30,700 nucleotides of DNA from an uncultured Caulobacter sp. (lineage in GTDB: Bacteria > Pseudomonadota > Alphaproteobacteria > Caulobacterales > Caulobacteraceae), in contig NZ_CALCDX010000233.1 in the NCBI RefSeq assembly GCF_937900395.1, positions 1 to 30,700 of the forward strand. Direction: 5' to 3'. Under the pieces are notes generated by a model. That model ran no database searches, was not told the origin of the DNA, and saw nothing but the letters and a program-made list of their open reading frames with translations. The translations under genes and the position numbers were made by a program. Of this stretch, positions 22,608-30,088 are shown one piece after another (the stretch's first letter is position 1; every line of letters starts with the position of its first letter).

Positions 22608-23060
22608 ATGATCGCCATGGGTCCGGATGACATCCCTCTTTTCGGCATGCTCAAGAGCCGCCTCGGCTATCTGTCCGAGCGCCAGAAGCTTGTCGCCCAG
22701 AACGTGGCCAACGCCGACACCGCCGGCTACCGCCCCAGCGACCTCAAGCCCTTCAGTTTCCAGGCCTCGTTGATGAATCAAGCCTCGGGGGCGGTTTATC
22801 GCGGCGGGCCCGCGGCGCCGACCAACGGCGTGCGGATGATCGCTACCTCGGCCTCGCACCTCGCGCCGTCGAAGGCGCCGAGCGCCTGGCGGGCGACGGC
22901 CGGGGCCGATTCGGAAACCACCCTCGACGGCAACGCCGTGTCGCTCGAGGACCAGATGATCAAGATGGCCGACGCGCGCATGAACTACGACGCGGCGATC
23001 AGCTTCTACCAGAAGTCCATGACCATGCTGCGCATGGCGGCGCGCAAGCCGAACGGCTGA
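22608..23060 (+). CDS. flgB: Flagellar proximal rod protein FlgB
   Basis: 150 residues. The rod/hook N-terminal signature SERQKLVAQNVANADTAGYRPSDL (22-45) and the C-terminal heptad helix (LEDQMIKMADARMNYDAAISFYQKSMTMLRMA) are those of FlgB. It forms the proximal rod of the basal body after export through the FliP gate. ATG 22608 or ATG 22617 could be the start. Neither has a Shine-Dalgarno, and the CtrA box ends only 14-23 bp upstream, so the message may be leaderless. First gene of flgB-flgC-fliE. Confidence 0.96.
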   Translation: MIAMGPDDIPLFGMLKSRLGYLSERQKLVAQNVANADTAGYRPSDLKPFSFQASLMNQASGAVYRGGPAAPTNGVRMIATSASHLAPSKAPSAWRATAGADSETTLDGNAVSLEDQMIKMADARMNYDAAISFYQKSMTMLRMAARKPNG

Positions 23061-23071
23061 GGAGCTAGGCG

Positions 23072-23491
23072 ATGCCGGAGATCAAGTCCCAACCTATGGC
23101 GGCCATGGCCGTCGCGGCGTCCGCCCTCCGCGCCCAGCAGGGCCGCATGCGGGTCATCGCGGAAAACATCGCCAACGCCAACTCGACGGCGACCACGGCG
23201 GGCGGAGACCCCTATCGCCGGCAGTTGCCGATCTTCCGGCCCACCAAGGTGCAGGGCGCCGAGGGCGTCCAGATGGTCCGCGTCGATCCCGACGAAAGCG
23301 CCTTCAAGACCGAATACGATCCCGGCAATCCGGCCGCCGACGCCAACGGCTACGTCAAGTTGCCCAACGTCAATTCGCTGGTCGAGGCGCTGGACATGAA
23401 GGAGGCGCAGCGCGCCTACGAAGCCAACCTGAACGTCATCGAGACGGCGCGCGTGATGGAATCGCGCACCCTCGACATCCTCAAGAAATAG
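23072..23491 (+). CDS. flgC: Flagellar proximal rod protein FlgC
   Basis: 139 residues. The N-terminus AASALRAQQGRMRVIAENIANANSTATTAGGDPYRRQ is the rod-protein signature with the FlgC-specific PYRR motif. The C-terminus NSLVEALDMKEAQRAYEANLNVIETARVMESRTLDILKK is the coiled-coil half. It assembles next to FlgB in the proximal rod. GGAG lies 6-9 nt before ATG 23072. The gap to flgB is 11 bp. Confidence 0.97.
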   Translation: MPEIKSQPMAAMAVAASALRAQQGRMRVIAENIANANSTATTAGGDPYRRQLPIFRPTKVQGAEGVQMVRVDPDESAFKTEYDPGNPAADANGYVKLPNVNSLVEALDMKEAQRAYEANLNVIETARVMESRTLDILKK

Positions 23492-23501
23492 GGGCTAGGC
23501 C

Positions 23502-23813
23502 ATGATCACCGCGCTCGCCGCCGCCAAGGCCTACGCCAATTCGGGCGCCATGGGCGTCGGCTCCGTCGGTTCGATCGGCGGCGGCCAGAAGAACGGCCTC
23601 GACTTCGGCGACATCCTGAAGTCGGCCATGACCGACGCGACCAAGGCCTCCAAGGTCGCCGAGCACAAGATCGCCGACCAGGTGGCCGGCAAGGCCGAAC
23701 TGGTCGACGTCGTGACCGCCATCAGCTCGGCCGAGGCCAGCCTGGAGACGGTGATGTCCGTCCGCGATCAGGTGATCTCGGCCTACCAGGAAATCATGCG
23801 GATGCCGATCTAG
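23502..23813 (+). CDS. fliE: Flagellar hook-basal body protein FliE
   Basis: 103 residues. A Gly/Ser-rich N-terminus precedes FGDILKSAMTDATKASKVAEHKIADQVAGKAELVDVVTAISSAEASLETVMSVRDQVISAYQEIMRMPI, the FliE domain ending in the typical EIMRMPI. FliE joins the MS ring to the rod and is the first rod substrate exported. GGGG and AGG lie just before the ATG. Its TAG stop shares bases with the stop of the convergent transporter gene (CTAG, 23810-23813), and no terminator follows. Confidence 0.97.
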   Translation: MITALAAAKAYANSGAMGVGSVGSIGGGQKNGLDFGDILKSAMTDATKASKVAEHKIADQVAGKAELVDVVTAISSAEASLETVMSVRDQVISAYQEIMRMPI

Positions 23814-24793
23814 CGGCTCAGCGCTAGAGCCAGCTGGGCGTAGAGCGGAATGCCCAGCAGGATGTTGAAGGGGAAGGTGACCCCCAGGGACAGCGTCAGG
23901 CAGAGGCCCGCGTCCGCCTTTGGCAGGGTCAGCCGGATCGCCGCGGGCGCGGCGATGTAGGAGGCCGAGCCGGCCAGGGTCGTTAGGGCCGCCAGTTCGC
24001 CGTTACGCAGGCCAACCAGCCAGCCCAGGCCCAGCGCCAGGGCCGCGCCCATCAGGGGCAGGACGACACCCATCGCCACGACCGCCGGCCGCACTTCGCG
24101 CCAGGCCCGCAGCCGCTCGGCCGCCGTCACGCCCAGCTCCAGCAGGAACAGGCACAGGACGCCCTGGAACACCGGGCCGACGAAGACATTCAGCTTGGCC
24201 GCATTCGGCGCGGTGGCGATCAGGCCGATGGCGAAACTGCCCAGCAACACCACGGCGGCGGGATTCAGCAGCGCCTCGTGCAGCAGTTTGCCTGTTGAGG
24301 CCGAGCGCGCTTCGTTCGGCGACATCAGCTTGGCCAGGGTGACGGCGACCAGCACCCCGGGCGTCTCCATCAGGGCCAGAACCGCCGACATGTAGCCGGC
24401 CGGATGATGACCGATGGATCCCAGATAGCTTTGGGCGGCCGCGAAGGTCACGACCGAGACCGAGCCGTAGTGCGCCGCGACCGCCGCGCTGTTCAGGCTG
24501 GTCAGGCCGACCTTTCGCATCGCGCCGTAGGCCAGAACGGGCAACAGCAGGGCTAGGCCCAGGCCCGCGACGGCGGCGCTGACGAAGGTGGGGTCCAGCC
24601 GGTGCGCGCGGGCCTCCGCCCCGCCTTTGAAGCCGATGCACAGCATCAGGTACATCGACAGGAAGCTCATCGCCCCCTTGGGCAGCCGCAGCGGCGAGCC
24701 GGCCAACGCCGCCCCCGCTCCAAGCACGAAGAACAGCACCGCCGGCTGGGTGAGATTGCCGGCGGCCTGCGCCAGACCCTGGGCCAGATCCAT
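23810..24793 (-). CDS. SbtA-type sodium-dependent bicarbonate transporter family permease
   Basis: 327 residues, about ten hydrophobic helices, inner membrane. The family's conserved segments are present: MYLMLCIGFKGGAEAR (47-62) and AAHYGSVSVVTFAAA (105-119), with the second half repeating the fold (FLLELGVTAAERL, AGSASYIAAPAAIR). SbtA of cyanobacteria imports HCO3- with Na+. In heterotrophs the homologues are uncharacterised and may carry bicarbonate or another anion; no SbtB-like PII partner gene is adjacent. AAGGAG lies 9 nt before ATG 24793. It is divergent from a LysR regulator, which probably controls it. Confidence 0.85.
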   Translation of the reverse strand: MDLAQGLAQAAGNLTQPAVLFFVLGAGAALAGSPLRLPKGAMSFLSMYLMLCIGFKGGAEARAHRLDPTFVSAAVAGLGLALLLPVLAYGAMRKVGLTSLNSAAVAAHYGSVSVVTFAAAQSYLGSIGHHPAGYMSAVLALMETPGVLVAVTLAKLMSPNEARSASTGKLLHEALLNPAAVVLLGSFAIGLIATAPNAAKLNVFVGPVFQGVLCLFLLELGVTAAERLRAWREVRPAVVAMGVVLPLMGAALALGLGWLVGLRNGELAALTTLAGSASYIAAPAAIRLTLPKADAGLCLTLSLGVTFPFNILLGIPLYAQLALALSR

Positions 24794-24901
24794 CTGAAAG
24801 AGCTCCTTGCCGCGCCCCCTGAACGAGGCGCGGCGGTGCTCTAGCCAAGCTTGATCAATTCGATAAGATAATCCTCCGCATGCTAATCATGACGAATTGT
24901 A
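24794..24901. promoter_or_regulatory. Divergent promoter region, sbtA-like gene and LysR gene
   Basis: 108 bp between divergent starts. It becomes AT-rich from about 24845 on. CTT-N4-AATT-N4-AAG (24850-24867) is a partial dyad of the size LysR-type regulators use. The gene arrangement is the classical one for a LysR protein controlling its divergent neighbour. The exact site is a guess. Confidence 0.4.
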
Positions 24902-25786
24902 ATGGCTGGACCGATGCCGAACGCGACGAATCTCGACCTCGACCTGGTCCGCGCCTTTGTCATGGTCAGCGAAAGCCGCAGCTTCACCCGCGCCGGCGAG
25001 CGCCTGGGCCGCTCCCAGTCGGCGGTCAGCCTGCAGGTGCGGCGGCTGGAGGACCTGATCGGCGAGCCCCTGTTCCAACGCGACGCGCGCCGGGTCAGCC
25101 TGACCGACAAGGGCGAGGTGTTCCTGGCCCAGGCCCGGCGGCTGCTGCGGGTCAATGACGACATCGTCGCGGCGCTGGCGGCCGACGAGGTCGAGGGCGA
25201 GGTCCGGATGGGCGCGCCGGAGGACTTCGCCACCGCCCATCTGCCGGCTGTGCTGGGCGCCTTCGCCCGCAGCCATCCGCGCATTGCTCTGTCGGTGACC
25301 TGCGACCTGACCCTTCGCCTTCTGGACAAGATGAGCGCCGGAGAGCTGGACCTGGCGCTGGTTAAACGCGAACCGCTGGGCGGCGAACTGGGGGTGCGGG
25401 TCTGGCGCGAGCCGCTGGTCTGGGTGGGGCGGGACGGCGAGGACCTGGCGTCCAGCAAGATCGTCTCGCTGATCGCCGCGCCGTCGCCCTGCGTCTATCG
25501 CCGCCGCGCGACCACGGCTCTGGACGAGGCCGGACGCGCCTGGCGCATTGCCTATACGAGCCCGTCGGTGGCGGGGCAGCTGGCGGCGCTGCGGGCGGGG
25601 CTGGGCGTCTCGGTCCTGCCGCGCGCCATGGTCCCTGACGACCTCGCCATTCTGGCCGGCGAGGCGCCGCCCCTGGCCGACGGCGAGATCGCCCTGATCC
25701 GCAATCGCGAGGCTGGTCCGGCGGCCGATCGGCTGGCCGAGCACGTGCTGGCGGCCCTGGACCGCGCGGTCGCCCAGCGGGGCTGA
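24902..25786 (+). CDS. LysR-family transcriptional regulator
   Basis: 294 residues. The N-terminal winged HTH DLDLVRAFVMVSESRSFTRAGERLGRSQSAVSLQVRRLEDLIGEPLFQRDARRVSLTDKGEVFL (about 12-75) is textbook LysR, including SQSAVSLQVRRLE. The effector domain (about 95-290) has the periplasmic-binding-protein-like fold. ATG 24902 is used; ATG 24914 is an alternative 4 codons in, and neither has a clear ribosome site. It likely regulates the divergent SbtA-type transporter; the inducer is unknown. It converges with a small membrane protein gene, a terminator for which lies between them. Confidence 0.93.
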   Translation: MAGPMPNATNLDLDLVRAFVMVSESRSFTRAGERLGRSQSAVSLQVRRLEDLIGEPLFQRDARRVSLTDKGEVFLAQARRLLRVNDDIVAALAADEVEGEVRMGAPEDFATAHLPAVLGAFARSHPRIALSVTCDLTLRLLDKMSAGELDLALVKREPLGGELGVRVWREPLVWVGRDGEDLASSKIVSLIAAPSPCVYRRRATTALDEAGRAWRIAYTSPSVAGQLAALRAGLGVSVLPRAMVPDDLAILAGEAPPLADGEIALIRNREAGPAADRLAEHVLAALDRAVAQRG

Positions 25787-25793
25787 ACCGACG

Positions 25794-25821
25794 AAAAAAG
25801 AGCCGCGCCCGGAGGCGCGGC
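25794..25821 (-). terminator. Intrinsic terminator for the small membrane protein gene
   Basis: On the minus strand an 8-bp GC stem (GCCGCGCC/GGCGCGGC, 25802-25821, four-base loop) is followed after two bases by six T residues (25799-25794). On the plus strand the A-run precedes the stem, so it is oriented for the minus-strand gene at 25862-26014. It lies 41 bp past that gene's stop. Confidence 0.82.
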
Positions 25822-25861
25822 CTTCAAGTCGCTCGGGGGAGAAAAAGCAAAAACGCTACGC

Positions 25862-26014
25862 TCACAGACGCAGGAACGCGCGGGCGACCGATAAGAGCCC
25901 GCCCCAGACGATTGCGTTCAGCACGGCCGCGATGAACACCGCGACGCCCAGCGGCCACTGGCGGGGCCGACGGGCGCGGGGATCGAACGGACGGGTCTGC
26001 GACGCGAGGGGCAT
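25862..26014 (-). CDS. Small single-pass membrane protein (50 residues)
   Basis: A 50-residue protein starting MPLASQTRPFDPRARRPRQW, then one hydrophobic helix (PLGVAVFIAAVLNAIVWGGL, 21-40) and a short basic tail LSVARAFLRL. The positive N-terminal half suggests N-in topology by the positive-inside rule, although the tail also has two Arg. It is supported as a gene by a near-ideal ribosome site (AAGGAG, 6 nt before the ATG), Caulobacter-like codon use, and an intrinsic terminator 41 bp after the stop. I do not recognise the family. It stands alone between the LysR gene and the ABC importer. Confidence 0.75.
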   Translation of the reverse strand: MPLASQTRPFDPRARRPRQWPLGVAVFIAAVLNAIVWGGLLSVARAFLRL

Positions 26015-26163
26015 CAAGCGCTCCTTAACCATGCGCCCATGGTCGAGATTGACTCGGCTTTCGCGAACCGGACGACCTGTCGCGCGCCGCCTTGTCGCAC
26101 CCCGGCTTTGATTTCCGGCTTGGAACCGGCGAAGGTCGATTCTCAGCGCCGCCCGGAGCCCGC

Positions 26164-26928
26164 ATGACCGACGCCATCGTTCTCGACCGGGTGAGCAAGG
26201 CGTATGGCGGCCAGACCGTCCTGGGGCGGACCGACCTGCGCATCGCCAAGGGCCGCTTCGTCGCCCTGGTCGGCGGATCCGGCGCGGGCAAGACCACGTT
26301 GCTGAAGCTGATCAACGGCCTGATCACGCCGACCTCGGGGCGCGTGCTGGTCGATGGCGAGGACATCGCCCTTCGTCCTGGTCCGGCGCTGCGCAGGGGC
26401 ATCGGCTATGTCTTTCAGGAGACCGGCCTCTTCCCCCACATGAGCGTCGCCCAGAACATCGGCATCACGCCGACGCTGCTGGGCTGGCCGAGCGAGACCA
26501 TCGCCGCGCGAACGGCGGAGCTGCTTGATCTGGTCGCCCTGCCGCGCGAGCTGGCCGATCGCGCGCCGGCGCAGCTCTCCGGCGGTCAGCGCCAGCGTGT
26601 GGGCGTCGCCCGCGCCCTGGCCGCGCGGCCGTCGATCCTGCTGATGGACGAGCCGTTCGGCGCCCTGGACCCGGTGGTCCGCGTGGCCCTGGCCGACGAC
26701 GTCCGGCGGCTGCACGAGGCGCTGGGCCTGACGACGGTCATGGTCACCCACGATGTGGGCGAGGCTCTGCTGCTGGCCGACGAGGTGGTGGTGATGGCGG
26801 ATGGGAAGGTGCTGGCCCACGCCCCGCCGCGCGCGCTGCTGGCGGGACATCCAGACGCCGTGGTCGCCGACCTGATCGCCGCGCCGAAACGACAAGCTGA
26901 GCGCCTCGCGGAGCTGGCCCGTGGCTGA
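26164..26928 (+). CDS. ABC transporter ATP-binding protein, OpuCA/EgtV type
   Basis: 254 residues. Walker A GGSGAGKTT (35-43), Q-loop FQETGLFPHMS, signature LSGGQRQRVGVARAL, Walker B ILLMDEPFGALD and H-loop MVTHDVGEAL are all intact. The sequence belongs to the quaternary-amine (glycine betaine/choline/osmoprotectant) importer family. It lacks the C-terminal CBS pair of osmosensing OpuA/OpuCA. ATG 26164 has GGAG 5 nt upstream; the frame extends further but without a site. It overlaps the start of the permease gene by 8 bp, so they are made together and work as one importer. Confidence 0.93.
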   Translation: MTDAIVLDRVSKAYGGQTVLGRTDLRIAKGRFVALVGGSGAGKTTLLKLINGLITPTSGRVLVDGEDIALRPGPALRRGIGYVFQETGLFPHMSVAQNIGITPTLLGWPSETIAARTAELLDLVALPRELADRAPAQLSGGQRQRVGVARALAARPSILLMDEPFGALDPVVRVALADDVRRLHEALGLTTVMVTHDVGEALLLADEVVVMADGKVLAHAPPRALLAGHPDAVVADLIAAPKRQAERLAELARG

Positions 26929-28468
26929 TCGTCTCGACGCCGCGCTGGCCGTGCTGCCCGAGCGCCTCGGCTGGCATGTGGCTTTGTCCGCTTCGGCCCT
27001 GGCGCTCGGCCTCGCCATCGCCCTGCCGCTGGGCATCGCCGCGGCGCGCAGCCCGCGCCTGAAGTGGATCGCCCTCGCCAGCGCCGGGCTGGTGCAGACG
27101 ATCCCCAGCCTGGCCTTGCTGGCCCTGTTCTATCCGATCCTGCTGTTGCTTTCCGGCCTGGCTGAGAGGGGCCTGGGCCACGGCTTCCCGGCCCTGGGCT
27201 TCCTGCCGTCGCTGCTGGCCCTGACGCTGTATTCGATGCTGCCGATCCTGCGGAACGCGGCCGCCGGAGTTTCGGGCATCGATCCGTCGGTGGTCGAAGC
27301 AGCCAAGGGCGTGGGGATGACCGATCGCCAGCGGCTGTGGCGGGTGGAGCTGCCCCTGTCCGCGCCGGTGATCATGGCCGGCGTGCGCACGGCGGCGGTC
27401 TGGACGATCGGCGCGGCGACGCTGTCGACGCCGGTCGGCCAAACCTCGCTGGGCGACTACATCTTCTCGGGCTTGCAGACCGAGGACTGGGTGGCGGTGC
27501 TGGTTGGCTGCGCGGCCTCGGCCGGACTGGCGCTGGTGGTCGATGGGCTGCTGGGGCTGATCGAGGCGGGCGTGGCGCATCGCGACGGCAAGCGCCTCTG
27601 GGTCGGCGGCCTGGGTCTGGTGATCGGCCTCGTCGCGGCCCTGGCGCCGTTGGCGATCGGTGTGCTGGCCCAAGGGCGGCCGTCCTACGTGATCGGCGCC
27701 AAGAACTTCTCCGAGCAGTACATCCTGGCCGAGATGATGGCGGGGCGGCTGGAGCGCGAGGGGGCGAGCGTGCAGCGGCGGGTGAATCTCGGCTCGGCCG
27801 TGGCCTATCGCGCGCTCGCGGCGGGCGAGATCGACGCCTATGTCGACTATTCCGGCACGCTCTGGGCCAATGTGCTGAACCGCCAGGACAACCCCGGCCG
27901 CCAGGCGGTGCTCGACGGGTTGCGGACCGAGTTGAAGGCGCGCGATGGCGTTCTCCTGCTGGCCCCGCTGGGCTTCGAGAACGCTTACGCCCTGGCCATG
28001 CGCCGCGATCGCGCCGAGCAGCTGGGGATCCGGTCCCTGTCCGATCTGGCCGCCCACGCGCCAGAGCTGACCATGGGCGGCGACCTGGAGTTCTTCTCAC
28101 GTCCCGAATGGGCGGCGGTGGAGAAGGCCTACGGCCTCAGCTTCAAGGCCAAGCGTCAGTTCCAGCCGACCTTCATGTACCGGGCGCTGCAGAGCCGCGA
28201 GGCTGACGTGATCTCGGCCTTTTCGTCCGACGGGCGGATCGCGGCCGACGACCTCGTTCTGCTGACCGACCCGAAGGGCGCTCTGCCGCCCTACGATGCG
28301 GTGATCCTGGTCGCCGCGAAGCGGGCGGCGGATCGGCGCCTGCTCGAGGCCCTGCGGCCGTTAAGCGGCGCGATCAGCCTCCAGGCGATGCAGGCGGCCA
28401 ACTACGCCGTCGATCGCGATACGGGCAAGAAGAGCCCGGCCGAGGCGGCGGCGATGCTGGCGCGCTGA
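26921..28468 (+). CDS. ABC importer permease fused to its substrate-binding domain (OpuC/EgtU type)
   Basis: 515 residues. Residues 1-250 are the permease: about six helices with the ATPase-contact loop EAAKGVGMTDRQRLWRVELPLSAP (126-149). Residues 254-515 are a type-F quaternary-amine binding protein (YVIGAKNFSEQYILAEMMAGRLE; IDAYVDYSGTLW; APLGFENAYALAM; MGGDLEFFSRPEW; DVISAFSSDGRI). The binding domain follows the last helix and would face the periplasm. This one-chain architecture is that of OpuFB-like and EgtU importers; EgtU takes up ergothioneine. Ligands could be ergothioneine, histidine betaine, glycine betaine or choline. GTG 26921 overlaps the ATPase gene. It converges with hutH, 7 bp apart. 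Confidence 0.92.
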   Translation: MADRLDAALAVLPERLGWHVALSASALALGLAIALPLGIAAARSPRLKWIALASAGLVQTIPSLALLALFYPILLLLSGLAERGLGHGFPALGFLPSLLALTLYSMLPILRNAAAGVSGIDPSVVEAAKGVGMTDRQRLWRVELPLSAPVIMAGVRTAAVWTIGAATLSTPVGQTSLGDYIFSGLQTEDWVAVLVGCAASAGLALVVDGLLGLIEAGVAHRDGKRLWVGGLGLVIGLVAALAPLAIGVLAQGRPSYVIGAKNFSEQYILAEMMAGRLEREGASVQRRVNLGSAVAYRALAAGEIDAYVDYSGTLWANVLNRQDNPGRQAVLDGLRTELKARDGVLLLAPLGFENAYALAMRRDRAEQLGIRSLSDLAAHAPELTMGGDLEFFSRPEWAAVEKAYGLSFKAKRQFQPTFMYRALQSREADVISAFSSDGRIAADDLVLLTDPKGALPPYDAVILVAAKRAADRRLLEALRPLSGAISLQAMQAANYAVDRDTGKKSPAEAAAMLAR

Positions 28469-28475
28469 GCGCGCC

Positions 28476-30002
28476 TCAGGCCACGCCTGGCAAACCCGCC
28501 GTCGCCCCAATCACCGCGCCCGAGCGCACCAGGGCGTTGGCGGCCTCAAGGTCCGGGTGGAAGTGGCGGTCGTCGGAGAGGTAGGGGACCTTGTCCCGAG
28601 TCACGGCGCGCACCGCCTCCAGCACGGCGCTGGACCGCAGCGGGGCGTGGAAATCGCAGCCTTGCGCAGCCGCCAGCAGTTCGATCCCCAGCACCGCGTC
28701 GGCGTTTTCGACCATGCCCAGCAGGCGGCGCGCGCCATGGGCGGCCATCGAGACATGGTCCTCCTGGTTCGCGGAGGTCGGGATGGAGTCGACGCTGGCC
28801 GGATAGGCCTTTTGCTTGTTCTCCGAGACCAGGGCCGCGGCGGTCACCTGCGGGATCATGAAGCCTGAGTTCAGGCCAGGCTTCGGCGTGAGGAAGGCGG
28901 GCAGGCCCGACAGCGCCGGATCGACCAGCATGGCGATGCGGCGCTCGGCGATCGAGCCGATCTCGCAGACGGCCAGGGCGATCATGTCGGCGGCGAAGGC
29001 CACCGGCTCGGCGTGGAAATTGCCGCCCGACAGGGCCTCGTCGGCTTCCGGGAAGATCAAGGGATTGTCCGAGACGCCGTTGGCCTCGGTCGCCAGGGTG
29101 GCGGCGGCCTGACGCAGCACGTCCAGCGCCGCGCCCATCACCTGGGGCTGGCAGCGCAGGCAGTAGGGGTCCTGCACCCGCTCGTCCTCCTTCAGGTGCG
29201 AGGCGCGGATGGCCGAGCCGGCCATCAGGGCGCGCAGGGCGGCGGCGGTCTCGATCTGGCCGGCGTGGCGGCGCAGCTGGTGGATGCGCGGATCGAAGGG
29301 GGTGTCCGAGCCCTTGGCGGCCTCGGTCGACAGGGCGCCGGTGACCAGGGCCGTCTGGAACAGACGCTCGGCCTCGAACAGGCCGGCCAAGGCGTTGGCG
29401 GTCGAGAACTGGGTGCCGTTCAGCAGGGCCAAGCCCTCCTTGGGGCCCAAGGTCAGCGGCGCCAGGCCCGCCCTGCGCAAAGCTTCGGCGGCCGGGATGC
29501 GGGCCTCGCCGACGAAGATCTCACCGACCCCGATCATGGTCGCGGCCATGTGCGACAGCGGCGCGAGGTCGCCCGAGGCGCCGACCGAGCCCTGGCAGGG
29601 GACGACCGGCGTCAGGCCCTTGAGCAGCATCGCTTCCAGCAGGCGCACGGTCTCGACCCGCACGCCCGAAGCCCCCTGCGCCAGGCTGGCCAGCTTCAGC
29701 ACCATCATCAGGCGGATCACCGGAATGGGCGAGGGCGCGCCGACGCCGGCGGCGTGGGACAGGACGATGTTCCTCTGCAGGGTCGCCAGGTCTTCGTCGC
29801 CGATCCGGACGCTGGCCAGCTTTCCGAAGCCGGTGTTGATTCCGTAGATCGGCTCGCCCTTGGCCAGGATGCGCTGCACCGCCTCGGCGCTGGCCGCGAT
29901 CACCGGCCAGGCGTCGTCCGCCAGGCGAGCGCTCGCGCCGCGATAGATCGCCTTCCAGTCCGCCAGCGCCACGTCGCCGGGGTTCAGCACAAGCTCGGTC
30001 AC
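28476..30002 (-). CDS. hutH: Histidine ammonia-lyase
   Basis: 508 residues, the normal family length. The MIO prosthetic group forms from A142-S143-G144 in GSVGASGDLAPLSHMA, at the same numbering as Pseudomonas HutH. Other active-site segments are YGINTGFGKL (53-62), ALLNGTQFSTA, NGVSDNPLIF and SGGNFHAEP. It deaminates L-histidine to urocanate, the first step of histidine use. The start is GTG 30000-30002 with GGAG about 7 nt upstream. It is divergent from hutC with a shared operator-like dyad. The rest of the hut genes (hutU, hutI, hutG) are not in the window and may lie past its right end. Confidence 0.97.
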   Translation of the reverse strand: MTELVLNPGDVALADWKAIYRGASARLADDAWPVIAASAEAVQRILAKGEPIYGINTGFGKLASVRIGDEDLATLQRNIVLSHAAGVGAPSPIPVIRLMMVLKLASLAQGASGVRVETVRLLEAMLLKGLTPVVPCQGSVGASGDLAPLSHMAATMIGVGEIFVGEARIPAAEALRRAGLAPLTLGPKEGLALLNGTQFSTANALAGLFEAERLFQTALVTGALSTEAAKGSDTPFDPRIHQLRRHAGQIETAAALRALMAGSAIRASHLKEDERVQDPYCLRCQPQVMGAALDVLRQAAATLATEANGVSDNPLIFPEADEALSGGNFHAEPVAFAADMIALAVCEIGSIAERRIAMLVDPALSGLPAFLTPKPGLNSGFMIPQVTAAALVSENKQKAYPASVDSIPTSANQEDHVSMAAHGARRLLGMVENADAVLGIELLAAAQGCDFHAPLRSSAVLEAVRAVTRDKVPYLSDDRHFHPDLEAANALVRSGAVIGATAGLPGVA

Positions 30003-30048
30003 TCAGGTCTCCAGAGGCGTCTCGGGTCGGTTCTTTGCACCGCCCTCG

Positions 30049-30066
30049 AATATGTATAGGCATATT
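30049..30066. promoter_or_regulatory. HutC-type operator between hutH and hutC
   Basis: AATATG-TATAGG-CATATT is an 18-bp dyad with exact 6-bp arms, near the middle of the 86-bp divergent gap. Its core GTATAGGC resembles the HutC/GntR pattern GT-N-TA-N-AC with one mismatch. A second, shorter dyad ACAA-N6-TTGT (30072-30085) lies next to it. A single repressor could thus control both genes. Confidence 0.65.
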
Positions 30067-30088
30067 TGCGAACAACGAGGCTTGTCCA

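Noticed and set aside
26744..28057. A 437-codon minus-strand open frame
   Set aside because: Antisense shadow of the fused permease/binding-protein gene; Gln/Arg/His-rich product.
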